Below, one piece after another: positions 25,009 to 39,900 of a DNA stretch of 64,000 nt. The stretch spans positions 45,563 through 109,562 of the forward strand of contig RQTK01000167.1 in assembly GCA_003991915.1 (NCBI GenBank), in the 5' to 3' direction. How positions within the stretch are numbered: position 1 is the first letter of the stretch; each line of letters begins with the position of its first letter. The notes under the pieces were generated by a model. It was not told where the DNA came from, made no database searches, and worked only from the letters and a program-made list of their open reading frames with translations. Position numbers and translations under genes: made by a program. Source of the stretch: Elysia chlorotica (lineage: Eukaryota; Mollusca; Gastropoda; Plakobranchidae).

Positions 25009-28000
25009 GAGGAAGGAAGATTAAATTTTGTTGTTAAGGTGGTAGCATTTAACAAAGAGCTCTACAAAAGCAATGAGTGAGTTCAGCGCCCAAGGTTTGA
25101 TGAGATCTATATTAAAATTGAAATGACATCCCATAGCATAAAATAACAGAATTTGCACATAGCTTCCAACTTTTGAGAAAGCAAATATGGGTTTTTAGCG
25201 CAATTAGTCACTGCAAAGCTAGTCCACAGCCGAGATTATTAGATTCAGCTGTTAATAATTATTGACTTAAACACAAGCTTAGCAGTACTTTTAAAACCAA
25301 ACTATGAACTACTGTTATTTAATAAATGCCTTTATTTCTCTTTGTTTGTAGTATTATGTTTTTGTATTTTGGTTGAATTTCATCGCAGTGTCAGAACACC
25401 AATTCGGCAACACCCAGGCTCTGCTTGAACTAAATAGAATATTTGAAGACTGTTGGTTAAAGAGATTGAGAGGAAATCGTAGCTGTACCTTGAATACATG
25501 ATCTTTTTTTGCGAAAAAAGCATCGATGTTACCTGGAGGGTTGTATATTTTCAATCCACACAAAAACGTATCGGCGTATTTGGGTAGGAAACGTTAACAA
25601 AAATAGCAAAGCTTACGGGTTGGCACCTCCGGGACGTGTACTATAAGTACCCTTTCGAATATCTCAGAAACTAAAATCTAAGAGAATAGGTTTCGATAAA
25701 GAGCGCATGACACTTGACCTATGCAAAATACGTCATCAAGACAGACTCGGCTGAAATGTAAAAGGTGCGGGTCACGAGCTTTCTGTCGCCGCGGAAACAG
25801 GCTTGTCTTGGGTGTCTCTTGATGAGCGGGGAACAGAGGCAGATTTTGAAAAAAAAATCGGCGACCGCCCTCTGGATATCTCTAGTTTAGAAAATCGGTA
25901 CATTTATGTGGAAATTTGTAAAATTGGGATTGACAATGAAAATCGGTATGTAACGATCAAATTGGTACAAGCAGAGAATTCTGAATGAGCAATCGATGGG
26001 ACACCCGATTTGTAGTTGATATATCGTCAAACACATATTTTTTCAACCATGATACTGACGGACATACTCAGGTCAAATTATACATACTAAATATGTATTA
26101 TACGTACAAACACAAAAATGATGGGTTTACAAAAGTAAAAAAAAAAAACATTTTGGCTAAATGTACGTCTAAGATAATCAAGTGCTGTGTCAAAATATGT
26201 TTTAGAAACTAACCTCTTGGTAGAACAAATCTTGAGGCAGAAGGGTGTCTGGCAGCGGTTGCTGCCGCGCTTTGATCACCAAACTGATGCAATAGTCTAA
26301 TAACTTATAGTACCTGGTCCATACAAATAAAACAAAATTAAATCAATAAAAAGCAATAACATATATATTTTTTTTTTCATTTGTATTTTTTTCATACAAA
26401 TAATATATGGAGTGTGAGGGGGGGGGGGGAGACACATTTTTCTTCCTCAACATTGTTAAATTGTATTTTACCTGCCAACTTTTATATGATGGAAACTTGG
26501 CAAATATTTGGCTCACCAGCATGTTATTTTGTTTGATGCATTCAATTTAACTATTTCAAAATACCAACAGAGCATACTCCTTTGATTGTTGGCAGATTTT
26601 CATATTATATCATGCGCTCAATACACTACAAAAAGAAACTAACTGACAAAAAGTTGTTAATGTTCACTATCATGTGACATGAATTTTTACAACTAGATGT
26701 AGTATGGAAATTAATCTAATGAGTCCCTCTATAAGACTCTCAATAAACCATTATTCTTGAATTACAAAAAATTAAAAAAAAAAAAAAAAAAAAACAACAC
26801 ATCAGGTAAGAAAATAATCAACAGAGCTTTGAATGGTGAAGTCAGATAATGTGAACTTGTGCAATAGAACATCAGCTTACTCTGTGTGAAGTTCTCGCAA
26901 GCCTATTGCAGCCTCCAACTTTTCCACATGTTCACACAATAGCAAAGAGGTGGGCATCATATTTCCATGGATACTTGACACACAGCCAAGCTATGTAACA
27001 AAAGAAAACAAAACAAACAGTAAATAATGTGTCCTATATGAAAGGGATTTAACTTAAATATGAGACACCGTACAACAAAGCTCCATAAAGCTAAATGAAG
27101 ACTGCTGAATATTTTAAATTACCAAGCAGATTGTGAGACAATCTAAGTTGCGTTCTACAGCTTTAATATCAAGTTGAGCAGAAACTCAGATTTACCAAGG
27201 TCTTAAACGTCACACATAAAAAAGCATTGATTCTGTGTTACAAAACTGGAATATCAAAACAAAAGAAAAACTAATGCCAAGGACTCCCCATGAACTACAA
27301 CACAAGATCAAGCCTTTAAGCTACAATATTTCATACTGTCCTAAAAGAAAGTCGGCATCTGGGTTGAAAAGTCCTAATGTAAAGCAATTAGTCAAAATGT
27401 TATCAAGTTAAAACAATGTAAAGATTTACTGAGACCCAGAATAAGATTGTTTAACTAATGAATATCTCATAACCGACTTCGTATTGCACTCTCTTTTCTG
27501 TGGACTTAATATTCATTTCTAGGAATTCGTATACCGTTTACAACTTGCAGTCTGTTATGATTAACAGAAGGAAGTGGACAGCGCAAGAAAGCTAAAAACT
27601 TAAGTCTTTGGATAACCTGATCTTAAGCAGTTAATCCTAAATGGCACCATTTTTCTCATACTCATAATTTTTATGTAAAACTATCTTCCAAATGCTTAAT
27701 TTTTGTAAATATAATTGACGTATGCAGGTCATAAAAATGTGTATGTCAGGCAACATTTGCTTGTTCTCATCATTGACTAAACAAATTTGAACATTCAAGT
27801 AGCCTATAAAAGGGGTGGAACGAGAGGTTGAGAAAAAAAAATCAACTGTTTCTTATCACAAACTAATAAACATCTTCAGTACGTAACATTAAATAACTAC
27901 TGAAATGCTTGTTATCAATTTCTATATTTCAGGGGTAACTTTGTGATCCCATGGTCTTTTTTTTATATATTGTTTATTGATTATCAAAACTTTAAGTATT

Positions 28001-28106
28001 CCTCAAAATGAGAGAAAAAATAAGGTAGGATGCCGATAGAGAGAGAGCAGATAGGGGTGGGGGAAAAAAAAAAGCTAGAATTGAGAGGAAAAGAGAGAGA
28101 GAGAGA

Positions 28107-28177
<71 letters not shown>

Positions 28178-31100
28178 CCAATAATAATAATATAATATTA
28201 AAAAATAAGAAAATAAAACCACAAGAATGCTTCAATACAAGCTAACAACCATTCACAATCACAGTCAGGGCATACTCTAGACCTAGATCAAGAATACCCT
28301 ATTCTCAAGCTAGAGTATAGATCTATCTTCTTGCCATAGATGTTTTGGTTCCCGATGCTCCTACCAAAAATATGACATAAAGATTGAGAAAATGCTCGAC
28401 ATTTTTCTCAAGCTAAGTAATTGTCCTATTCCTTTAAAACATCAGATTTCTGTTTTATCTTTTGCAAGAGACTTTTGAATCAAAGCTTTGAAAGATCGGA
28501 ATTTTCTGAACCCTTCAAAAACTGATATCCGTAAAAACCGGAACTGGTTCCACCCCTGCTATAAAATCCTTTTAATGCTTTAATGCATTTAACCAGCTAT
28601 TCATCTTCATAAAAATGTTCAATACCACGATACAAATGAAGTTATAAACAACAAGATCACAATATAAACAGCTACAATTTTTTTTAAAGATTAAAGCAGT
28701 GAATTAAAATCATCTTCCAAACTTTAAAAAAAATAGCTTCAAAATGAGATCTTATCATTACCTGGTTCCACAACCCAAAGTTTTTGAGGAATGTGACAAA
28801 CAAGTCATGTGCCACTTGCTTGTCCTTCAGTTGCTGAACAATGATGAGAGAGACGGTGCTGCTTGATGAATCTGGTAAGTAAAGAATTGATTGTGCTGAT
28901 AAAGATAACTCCATCGCCCATAGCAGGAGGCTAATGTTTTACTTTTAAGCTATCAAGAAGGCATATACGTTTAGAGTGAAAAAGAAGAAAGATCCCACAG
29001 TTCTCGATAAAAATTTTTCCACTCCGTTCCTAAGCTACAAATGGGAACAACAGCAATTACTAGGTACCCCAAGCGCTCACCTGCCGCAGGCAGAAAATCC
29101 AAGTGGGTAGAGCAGAGTGCCTAAAACCCCACTTTTTATATCCAAATAATTTTCGCTACAGACTATGGTTTGAAAAGATTAAGATTTCGTTGTCTTTGTG
29201 TCATAATAGTATATTCGTGTTTGTTAATAGGTTTAAAACGTTGTGTAGGGGCACAATCTCAAGACTCCTCGATCATGGCTTGGGAAAAGCGAGGTCTAAC
29301 TTTTGAGAAGGGTTTTTCTTTCGTCAATTCCAAAGCCGAGAATGAACAGATATTTATAAAACTAAAGCCATTAGACAGGGGAGTAATCGGGCCTCATTTC
29401 GGTACTACGCATGTCACTCTCTGAACTGTACAGAAGTTTCCAAGAAAATATGAAGTATCTTTTATATATAATTATTTTTAATACCGAATTTTAGGCCCTC
29501 GCGATACCTGAGGTTTGCTTTTTGGTTTCTTTTCTCTGATGGTTCCTCAAGTGCTGAACAAGTGGAACTAAACAATTTCCCGTAACTGAATTGTAACATT
29601 ATTTTTTTTAAGTACGATCGAGGACGCACTAGAAAAGTTTGGAACTAGAAAGTGTGTTACAATGCATACATCAAAGGGGAGCGGATGAAACGAAAGCAAT
29701 CTATTCTCGAAACACTACCAGTCACAGGAGTAACTGACGCTTTTAGATACACGTACATGAATTTGCATTATCGCATTGTTTTAACTGACACGGGTCTAAT
29801 CGGTTGACATTGTAAACTTATTATCGATACCGTCAAACTTCGGCGATTTGTGTTGTGATTAAATTATCTCACAAACAGGCCTGATCGGATAGTACTATTA
29901 TAATCGATACCCCGCGACTTGAGTTGTGTTCCGATGATGTGTTTATTTTTCTACTAGGTCACATCGGATGACATATTTTCATTTCGATACAGCTCAAAGG
30001 CAACTTCCATGATTTGCGGACTTCGAAGGAAAGGAGGAAAACGCGGAAAATCCCTGGATCACGGATGAGTGGCAGCCCTGATGAATAATAGAGCCCACAG
30101 CATGTTACGCGACTCATATTTGTGCATTTTCTAAGTAAAATAAAACTTTAAAAATTCATATCTTTTTCATTTGTTGATGGATTTTCACAACTTTTTTCTT
30201 GTTGTGCAGGGATTGATGTATATTAAAAAAAAAAAAGCAGAAGCTGATATTAAAATAAAATAAAATGTTCACTTTTAGTACCTTCAATTTCATATAGAAA
30301 GACTTTAAAAAAAATAAAAGCTTGATGCCTCCCACCTGATGGTTATGGAAACTGTATTTCTTAAAGAACAAGTTTCCATTAACGACATCATATATAATTG
30401 CCACATTCATTATTTGAATACCTCGTAAGGCGTTTTGGTAATGTTTAGTTGTCGTTTTTTTAATAATCTAGTACTACAGAAAAAATCTGTTATCCATATT
30501 TTCTTTTGTTTGGGAGGATAGATTTATCTTAATAATTCTTTCAAGGTATGTGATAAATATTTTAGACTTTGTGTACATCAAATTTTCCATTTGGGGGTTT
30601 ACCTCATGTTAGAAGTTTATACTGGTTATCAAAGTAGTGGCTCTAAGAGAGGATTGCACAATACTTCCGGTTTCCTTTTTTTCTTCATATTTTTCCTTTC
30701 TTATACTGGTGAATTATAATAAAAACCTACTTTGTAAACCTGATTCTGCCCAGCGAGGATCAGCATTAGGAAAGTCATCCACCAGGTCTCTGCTCACAGC
30801 AGCTACTATGGAATCCAGTTTTGAACCATGAACATCTGAGGGTGCTGGTCCTTTGTTGAGATCATAAAGTTCTTCCACAAGGCTTTGAGCTTTTTCCTGG
30901 GATAATAATAAGATACGGGATGTAAGGGTTGTAATAAGGTAATAGATTCATTAAACTAATTTTAAATTCCATGACTAATCATCAAGAGTTAAAATACAGA
31001 TTGCTTTAGTTTGATTCCATTGACAAAAAAGTTGCAGCCTCGTTTTGACTTAGCTAATCATCGTTTTTGTTTTCTTGCTCTTTAACCCTAGACCTTTCTT

Positions 31101-34100
31101 TCTACTTCAGTTTTAGTTGAACCAATATTCCTTGACTTGAGGATCTTTTGTCCCTTTCTCCTTGTAAGCATCTAACGAATTGACTTTGATTTTGTAACAA
31201 AACTTATTTGGCTATTAGTTTTAACTCGAACAATGTTTGTTCTCTTCTTGATATCATTATTTTACACAAGCATTTGTTCTTGGTCTTTAAATCAGTTCTG
31301 ACCCTTTGTGATAGATCAATATTAATGTTTAATAAAATCAAGGTGTTTAAAATATCCTTGTACCTAAAATTTTAATAACATGAGTTCATAATTATAACAA
31401 TTACTTGTTTACAACTTTGACACCCTTTTTTATGTCTATGCAAGTTTTAGGTAAATGATTTCTGTGTGTAAAAGGCTTCTACATGACTATAACTATATTG
31501 AACACTTTAATGATTGTGCTTAATATGTTGTAAAGCGCTTTGAGCTTTGCGAAGGGAAAGCGCTCAAGAAATAAAGATTATTAACTGCACAGTATGGCTA
31601 AGAAGAACCAAACTAGACCTATAACTTCTAGACCACACTGAACGGGTGGGTTGATGATTTAAGGGAAGTACCGACCGTTCAGTGTCATAGACTAAAAAAG
31701 GAGCCTAAACTTTTCTCACAGGGATGAAAAAAAGCCAGTTAGAAAGAAAAAAATTGCAAAATCGCTAATTTTCGGGAACAAAACAGGATGATTCAATTTA
31801 AACGAAAATGAATGGCAAGTCTGTGACTATCGGTAAGAACACAGCCGGAAGTATAGTCAATCATAGAACTAGTTAGTATAAGGCGATAGGCCAGACGTTC
31901 ACCAAGACAGGGATCTGTGAGCGGGAGTGTTGACGACCGAGAACTGGAGGTCTGAAACTTCAGTGAAAGCTGAGCCTGAAAACCGGAAAAATCCGGCTAT
32001 CGAAAAAAAGCCTGATTTCCGGTAAAGCCAGTAAAGTGGCATCCCTGGTAACATCTTTCATGTTCGAAAATAGTGAATGTGTATGAGGGGAAGGGTACTC
32101 AGGGTAGGCTAAGAACAGCTGAGCTAAAATCTTAATTTACAGTCTGGTTGAACATTGTTATTATTTCATAAAATATAACAGAATTGGGTTAAAATATCAG
32201 AAAAATTAGAAGCCCAACTTGGCTTATTATGAAGACAAGGAAAGCGTTAGGGTCAAAGTCCAAATTTTGTATTAGAAATACTACAAGGACGTTGGGCACT
32301 TTGGTAAAAGCGGGCTATACTTAGCACTGCGATGTTGGAACTTGGAAACAATGTGCCGCTGCTAGAGCTGTCAGTAGCTCCGCGCAGGCGCGCACTGATG
32401 TAAACCACGTCGCGCCTGGAAAGAGCAGTCTGCCCAAGGGCGCTAGCTGCTTTCCCCTGCTATCATAGCATTCAGATCACCCATGATGATGATCAGATCT
32501 TGTGAATTTCAGTCTTTTAGCTATTTATAGTTCTTCATAGACCATATATCTACATCTTCCTCTGTGCTTCCAGAGTTTGTAGCATACACTTGCATAATGC
32601 TAATATCCAAAGTAGTGCCTTCTAATTTTACCAATAGAACTCTGAAAACTGACAAGTGCTCTTATATTGATTTCAATTTCTGTATAGTTTTAAGAGTTTT
32701 CTCTCCTGAGTATATTAGTTCATGCCCCTCCGTCCTTCTCCATCCCACCTCACTTCACTAAGCCCATGATGCTTATTTTCAATCCATCCATTTCGCTTTT
32801 TAACATCAAGCTTTCCTTTTGCAAACATTCCATGTAAGATGTTTTCTATCTATCTTTAATTTTGTTTGAAGCTGTATCACAGTTCCGGTAGTTTGATGAA
32901 AATATGGGGATACCTGTGAAACATTGCTACCACTATGAAAAGAGGCAGTTCCAATTTTATTATATTTTTGTTTAAAAACGTCAATTTCAATATCACATGA
33001 TGCCCATCTTAGATAATAAAATTAAGCACAAATTGCCAATATAATTTTAAAGCTAGAGCCCTCTAAACATACAAAATCACTCTTTATTGACTTTTTCGTA
33101 GACAAATTAAATAGCTTATCTTTAGTTATAAAAATGATAGAGTTGTATTTTTTCCATCTCTTTAAGTGCATTTGGTGTTTTTTAACACTTTCCGATTCAG
33201 TCTGGTTGTTTGACATATATCTCTATCACTTTAAAAAGAATTTATGAAAAGGAACTTGTACAGAATCAAACGTTTTCACATTACAGAGTCTGCAATTAAA
33301 TTTCCCCTCATAGACTTTTTTTTATATCTCAATTAAGTCTAATTAAAACAAAAGCAAAATTAGAAGAAAAAAAAGCTTTAAAAAAAAATCAAAATCAAAT
33401 TTATCAGTGTGATGCAGGGAAGTACCATGAAAGCTACAAAAATTAAGTAAACAACATTTACCGTCTCGCCACCAATTGATGCTATGAAAGCATTTTTGAG
33501 AACCACTTTGCTGTCCGAGCTCTCTGTAAGGTCGACAGTGCGGGACATGTTAAGTGCCATAGTAGACTGTGAATTGAAACATTAATTTGATGAGTACCTT
33601 GAAAACTTGTGTACAAAAAAAATATTTACAATCAGCTATTTAACCCATGCAACGCTTTGAAGGTCGCCCGAGAGTCAGATGACCAGTCTGGGTCTAGTGC
33701 GGGTGATTGAGTGAGAAAAAATGGAGTGTGGCAGTATTGTTCACCTGGTTAACTGATGCGTTGAGAGTTGCGCTGTTATCACCTATATTTTTAAAAATTA
33801 TTTCTAATTATAAGTTCATAAAACTATATATTTCTATTTTTCTGCTTTTTAATAATCGTTTATTACTAATCAGATGGGGGGAATAAAGGAGAAGCCAGTT
33901 ATTACTTTCTTTCCTGTGGGTGATCACAATTAAACATATTTAATTTTAAATAGCTGTGGGTGTGGTATGTTTTATTTCTAATCCTTTTTTACATGGAACA
34001 ACATTCCTCCTGTGCGTCTCTTGACTAAAAGGTTATGTGTTTTAGACAATAGAGAAATGGAAATATCAGCTGAGGGTTGAACCTTCGACCTCCTACTCAT

Positions 34101-36877
34101 CAATCCAGAGCACGAATACTAGAGATATATGGCGCCTTACATTGCTAAAAATGCAATCTTCAAATTAATGTTCTGTCCCATAGGTTTCCTACAGATGGGC
34201 GAAAAAAAGCGGTGACAGCAAAGATTTGAACCATGGACTAATAAAATTTAAATTTGACTAGATTTACATCCCGTAAATTTCTAAAAATATATCAGACCAG
34301 ATCTTGGTACACCTGATGATCCAAATAAACTCAGTAAGCTCACAGTCACACTAACAGAACAGACCCGAGTTCCACATACAATATGACCAGCACCTGTTTC
34401 ACAACAGTGTGTGTGTGAGTGTCTGTCTGTCTGTCTTTGTGTCTCGTGCGGCGGCGTTTGACACTTCTATGAGAATCAGTCAAAGCATGGCTATCATCAC
34501 CATCTTCACCTAAATCAATGGTTTAACTTTATACACAGGGACTAAACACTGCCAGGTTATCTAATATCTCTACAGGGGGTATCTCGCTCCTTCCTCAACC
34601 CTTTCCTTTCTTAGAGATCAAGGCTATCATTAATGATATAATAATCATAATGCAAATGGGAGGCTGAGAAACAAAATACTTCAAACTTCTCATTGTTTTC
34701 ATTGGTTGACATTTTAAGAGCAAGTACACCCATTCACGAGTTTCTCGCGTGATGGACAAAGGAGTAATAAAGGATGAATGAAGGCCCACTACCAGTGGCA
34801 GTGCCCAGATGGGACGTGCTAAGTCAGCGTAGTAGCTGCGAGCAGAGGCAGTAGTTCTGCTGGCGTCACACACTTAATGGGTTAAAATCCTTATGGAAAA
34901 ACCATATTGTCAAGAGGTTTAAAAAAATCAGTAAATAAATTTTAGAAAAAAATAAATGGATTCTTTTCTGACATACATTGGCAACTCACCAATTCTGCTC
35001 TTGATATGGACATGCTTTGGTTGTTAGATTCATCCAAAATGCTGGAGAGAAAAAAAATGGAGATCTTGATAACAATATAAAAGCAATACTGCACCAAATA
35101 AAACATAAGAAGTATTCAAAAGAGGTTCTTTCTATTTACAAAAGGATAAAAAATGAGCATTTCAAAGTATCAATGACATGATGACAAGATCAATGGAAAA
35201 ATGTGATGATAGATGCAGCACATAAAAAAATTCTCTAACTAGATGTTACATATTGCAATATTTTAAATAGCCAAAACCCTAATATTAATCTAACAAAAGG
35301 TCCTCCTTCTTCCTTCTTCAGAGAGATTGAGTATGAAGGCCTTTGCAAGAGTCATTTAGAGTTTGATTAATAAAGCAAATAACATTTCAAACACTTTTTT
35401 TTAAATAAGCAAGACCCTATGGAGCATTCAAATCACCCGTCTAGCTTTGGAGTTGACACGCTAAAGATGCCATGAGTGTTGGAGAAAAACACAGCCAGAC
35501 CATCAGCTTGCCCTAGTGGTGTAGAATGAAAATTATACAAATCAAAACATTTTGACAATCAATTTCCTCATTCCCTTTAGGCCAGAACCTAGTCTAATTT
35601 TTTTTTAATATTGCAGATGATGAAAGTTCAATGTGCAGAAATACAACAAAAACAAAAATGGTCACAATTGGAATAGATTTTAAAGATTTGATCAATTTAA
35701 TTTAAAAGCAGTCTTAAAAGTAAACTTTTTTCACATGGTAAATTAAATTTACCCTAAAAAAAAAACAATGCAAGAAAAAAAGTTACCTGCTCCCAAGAGA
35801 CAATCTCTAGATGTTCTAAGATCCATCTTGTCAAGAGCGGATTTGTCTGAGATGAAGATAAAACAAACACATTTAATATCTGAATTAATCTGTTAAACAA
35901 TCAAAAAATGATTGTAACTTGTGTTTCTAACCTCAGGTGCCATGAGCATTGATGACAACTCAACTACACCAATTAGGTTTTCTTTTTTAACAAATATTTG
36001 ATACCCCATCAATCATGTGTGTGGCGACGTCACAAAATGAGACTTTTTGCAGTATTCCTACATTTTTGTCATATTGATACCACTGCAAAGACTGGAATAT
36101 AAGCTTTAAAGTGGTGAAAAAAGTTTCAAAATATCTTAATTTTTTAAAAAGTTATAGCTATGTAAAAAATGGGCTTAGGTGAGGGTCGGATTTTCATAAA
36201 TGCGAGAAAAACGCAGTCAAAGTATTGGTGGTATAAGACTGTAAAAAATGCTTAGCAACAACCGTTTTTATGCTATTGCTGAGTTATTCCAAATGGTTAA
36301 CTTTTTTCTATCATTTTCTATTAGTTTAAACTTATAATGTGCAATATTTTGTACACCTTTAAGTTTGCACCACTAATCTATACAAAAACAATGCAACGAG
36401 CAGCTGCATTTAAGATCAAGTGGGTTTATTCCATGATCCTCTCGGTTGTCTCTCTCAGAGTGATTGCTATTATTTTTCACTATTCACTATTCGCGGATCA
36501 ATTTTAAGTTAGAAGAATATACATTTACCCTATACCGTTCCTAGATCTAGATTCTAGATTAGATCTAAAACTAGATCTAGATCTATGTTGATGCGCAGCT
36601 AGATCTAGATCTAGATATGCATCTAAGATTTTAATGAAGTTCTTGATCTTTACTCAATACATTTATAATGTGTTTTTAAATATAAGAACCATGCATTATC
36701 ATTTGTTTTGTTTTTTTTTGTTTATCAATCACCATGTTTAAAAAAAAGTGAAAGGGAAGATCAAGGAACAAGAAGGAATGCCAAAACCAAACACCTACTG
36801 CTGATGCAATTTGAACTGAACAAAACCATCACATGTTAATATGAAATAAAAAAAAGAAACAATAAAATCTCATGGTG

Positions 36878-36966
<89 letters not shown>

Positions 36967-39900
36967 CAAACGAAACATTGAGAGGCATAGAATCTAAAGA
37001 TGGAGAGAAAATAGACAGGAATCATTAATTTTTATATTTATTTCTGCCAAAGAATTGGATTTAACAAGTAACTAGAAGTAAGAAGGTCCAGTCATATACA
37101 TGAAAGAAAAGGAGTGAGAGAAAGAAGGGGATCGATAGAAACTGGAGGGTGAAGGAAACAAAGGATGTTGAAGGGTAGGTGGACTCAATCTTTGTTTACA
37201 TCAGAGGCTCTCGTTGTTAGCTGAGATAGTGTTGAAAATAACGATTCTTATTTGGATAGGAATACTACAGATACTTCAAATCAACCAACCAGAGTGCAGT
37301 TTATAAAAAGATGCTTGTAACTGTACCAAATACATGCGTATTACCTGGAATGAATGGCTGGATTGAGGTCATTAAAAACAGGGCCATTATCTTAGATCTA
37401 GGTTTAAGATTGGCGTAATTTACACAACTGACATATTGAAACACATTAACAACACCATTTTTAGAGCAAATTTCATGCCTCCCTGTAGTTTAATGGGTAG
37501 TAAATATGCTTTTATTACTTTCATATTTTGTTTTAAAAAATGTCGATTATTTTGATCCCCCGGTAGAAAATTAGGGTTTTCTCAATTCGAGCCTTGCCGC
37601 AAAACTTCTCATATTGTGGCGTCAACACACATTTTATAATTTAAATCCTGCCGCGAATTTTTTTTTTTCTATTGATTTCCATATCATCTCAAAAGAATAG
37701 CTTATTATTTCTTTACTAATGAAAAATAAAAAGAAAGATCCTTGAGAGCATCATTTCCATTTTTTTTTAAATTACTACCCATACTGTTCCAATGACTATC
37801 CAACTACTATTTCCAAAGATTGCTTAACATGATGCTTACTGCGTATCCACCTACTTACCTTGTAGCATTAAGATAGATGTATTACTGTATATGAACACTA
37901 TGTTTGACTTGGGGGTTGGCAGAAGGAGTCTGTAGGATAACAGCTGGTCTTCTGTTTCTTCCTGGGAAAATATTGATCCAATAATTATGCACCATAACCA
38001 TTTAAAACAATCTTAAGGTTGAGATGCATTCATTTGATAAACAGATTGTTAATATACAGAAATCTATTTGACAGAGAACTGATACATAACTTCTTGTGTT
38101 GACATTTGTCACCAAAGGATAAATTGTTGCTGCGGTTCAAAACAAATACATAACTATAAGTTTATGTTCAATAATACAAATACAATGATAGACTAGAAAA
38201 AAGCACATGCAGATAATGTTTAAAAGTCTGCCTTGTGACTTGATGGTCAGATGGATATGATTCTGTTGTAAAAATACAGAAGTAGCAAAACCATACCGAA
38301 ACACTTGTATATGGAGCTGGACTTTTCCAGAAGCTGAAAATGAAATCACAATCTTAACTCCTCTACTTACTGAATATTTCTGGGTGTGATCCAGTCTGAC
38401 AAAATCTTGGACTGTGGGGATAGCATCTTTATTGGTTTCCATATACACTGAAAAAAAAAGAACCAAAACACATACATACTTTATTAGAAAATGGTTTCAC
38501 AAACCTACATTATTTGATCCAAATGATTTCCAGCAACATTTTTTTTTTTGCCGTTTTAAAAATTACTTTTAAAGTGAAAATTCTAAGAGTGAAAAAAATT
38601 CTTACCCAAAGCATAATAAAGTGTATTATCCACCTCTGAGTTGACACCTGCTCCAAGCAAAACTATCCCAGAACTGCAGAAATCAAAACATAAGTTTAAT
38701 TTACAAAGTATGTAGGACGAAAGCAATAGTAAGGGGTTAGAATTATGAGAGACCAATAGAAAATAATAATAAAAAAATTTTTAAAAAGATTTCAACCAGT
38801 TTCAGCCATTGCTATCCAGAATTCTTATCTTTACAATCAATTTGCTGGGAACAAATTTATAAAATGTTAATTTGTTACTATGATCATTTTCTTTATCTAC
38901 GGATTAAACCATTCACTACTAGGACCTTGTGAAAAATCTTCTTCCTGAGTACTATACTATTTGAGAAAATCAAAATGGTTGCCAATCATTTTTTAACGAT
39001 ACAAGAACACTAATAACATAACACTTTTACATTATCATGTAATAAAACTAAATATTTTTAGAAAGGGGATAAAATTTTCTTTCATTTAGTACCAAATATA
39101 GAACTAAAAAAGATCCGCCACTTAAAGAAAAAATGCAGGCGATATAAAGGCTTTATTGTGCCCATGATGTCATTACCTCCTATAACTTCATTTTTACTCA
39201 TCATTCAACATTAGCATACTATCCTATATAAAATAAAGGAAGACAGATAGTTATTGCGTTAGGAAGTTTTTCAATGAACAATGAGCAACGAAAATGAGAA
39301 ATAATATCTAGATTTAGATCTAGGTTTAGATAGCTTTTTATAGATATAGAAAAAAAAGAAGAAAAGAACTGTTTGGTCACAACAAGAATTAGTTTACAAG
39401 CTAACATATCTAGTCATGGATGAAAATATTTTGTGTTATAACTAATTGATCAATGATGAATGTCACTGGAAATTGAAACCCTCACCCTTCTAAGTGGAAG
39501 GGATTCAGACCAACACAGAGGAGAAAACTCAGTGGATTCATTACAAAGGATGGTTTGATAAATCATCCATGTCTAATCTATACAGACCTGCCAACCTAAA
39601 TTTTCTCTTGGAGTAATATCAACTGCCACAGAGAGTAATTTCTGGAACTTGGTAGTAATAAAAAGTCGGAAACATAGACACGCGGTGTGAGACTCCTTGA
39701 TAAACTTAAACAGTAAAACCTAAAAAGAAAATTTATAAGCTGACATAATACCACTGCGAAGATGACCATGTTGTGAATAGTAAAAGACCTAAAAATGTGC
39801 GAACTGCAAGATAGATCTACAGCGCACCTTACAAAAGGCAAGGCAAACAGTGAGAACATGTGGACGAAAGGACACTCCACTAGATCTACACACTTAGGGA

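Noticed and set aside
24813-25055. Ser-Leu repeat frame on the minus strand
   Set aside because: Translation of (GA)n/(CT)n; same for 27984-28245.
29103-29424. Overlapping plus-strand frames inside the NUP133 locus
   Set aside because: They lie in intron 17, antisense to the gene, with no recognisable domain.
31531-31585. tRNA or small RNA gene
   Set aside because: No cloverleaf or A box; better explained as a LINE/SINE 3' tail.
34595-34873. 92-codon minus-strand frame
   Set aside because: It sits in the TTAA-flanked candidate element and resembles no transposase.
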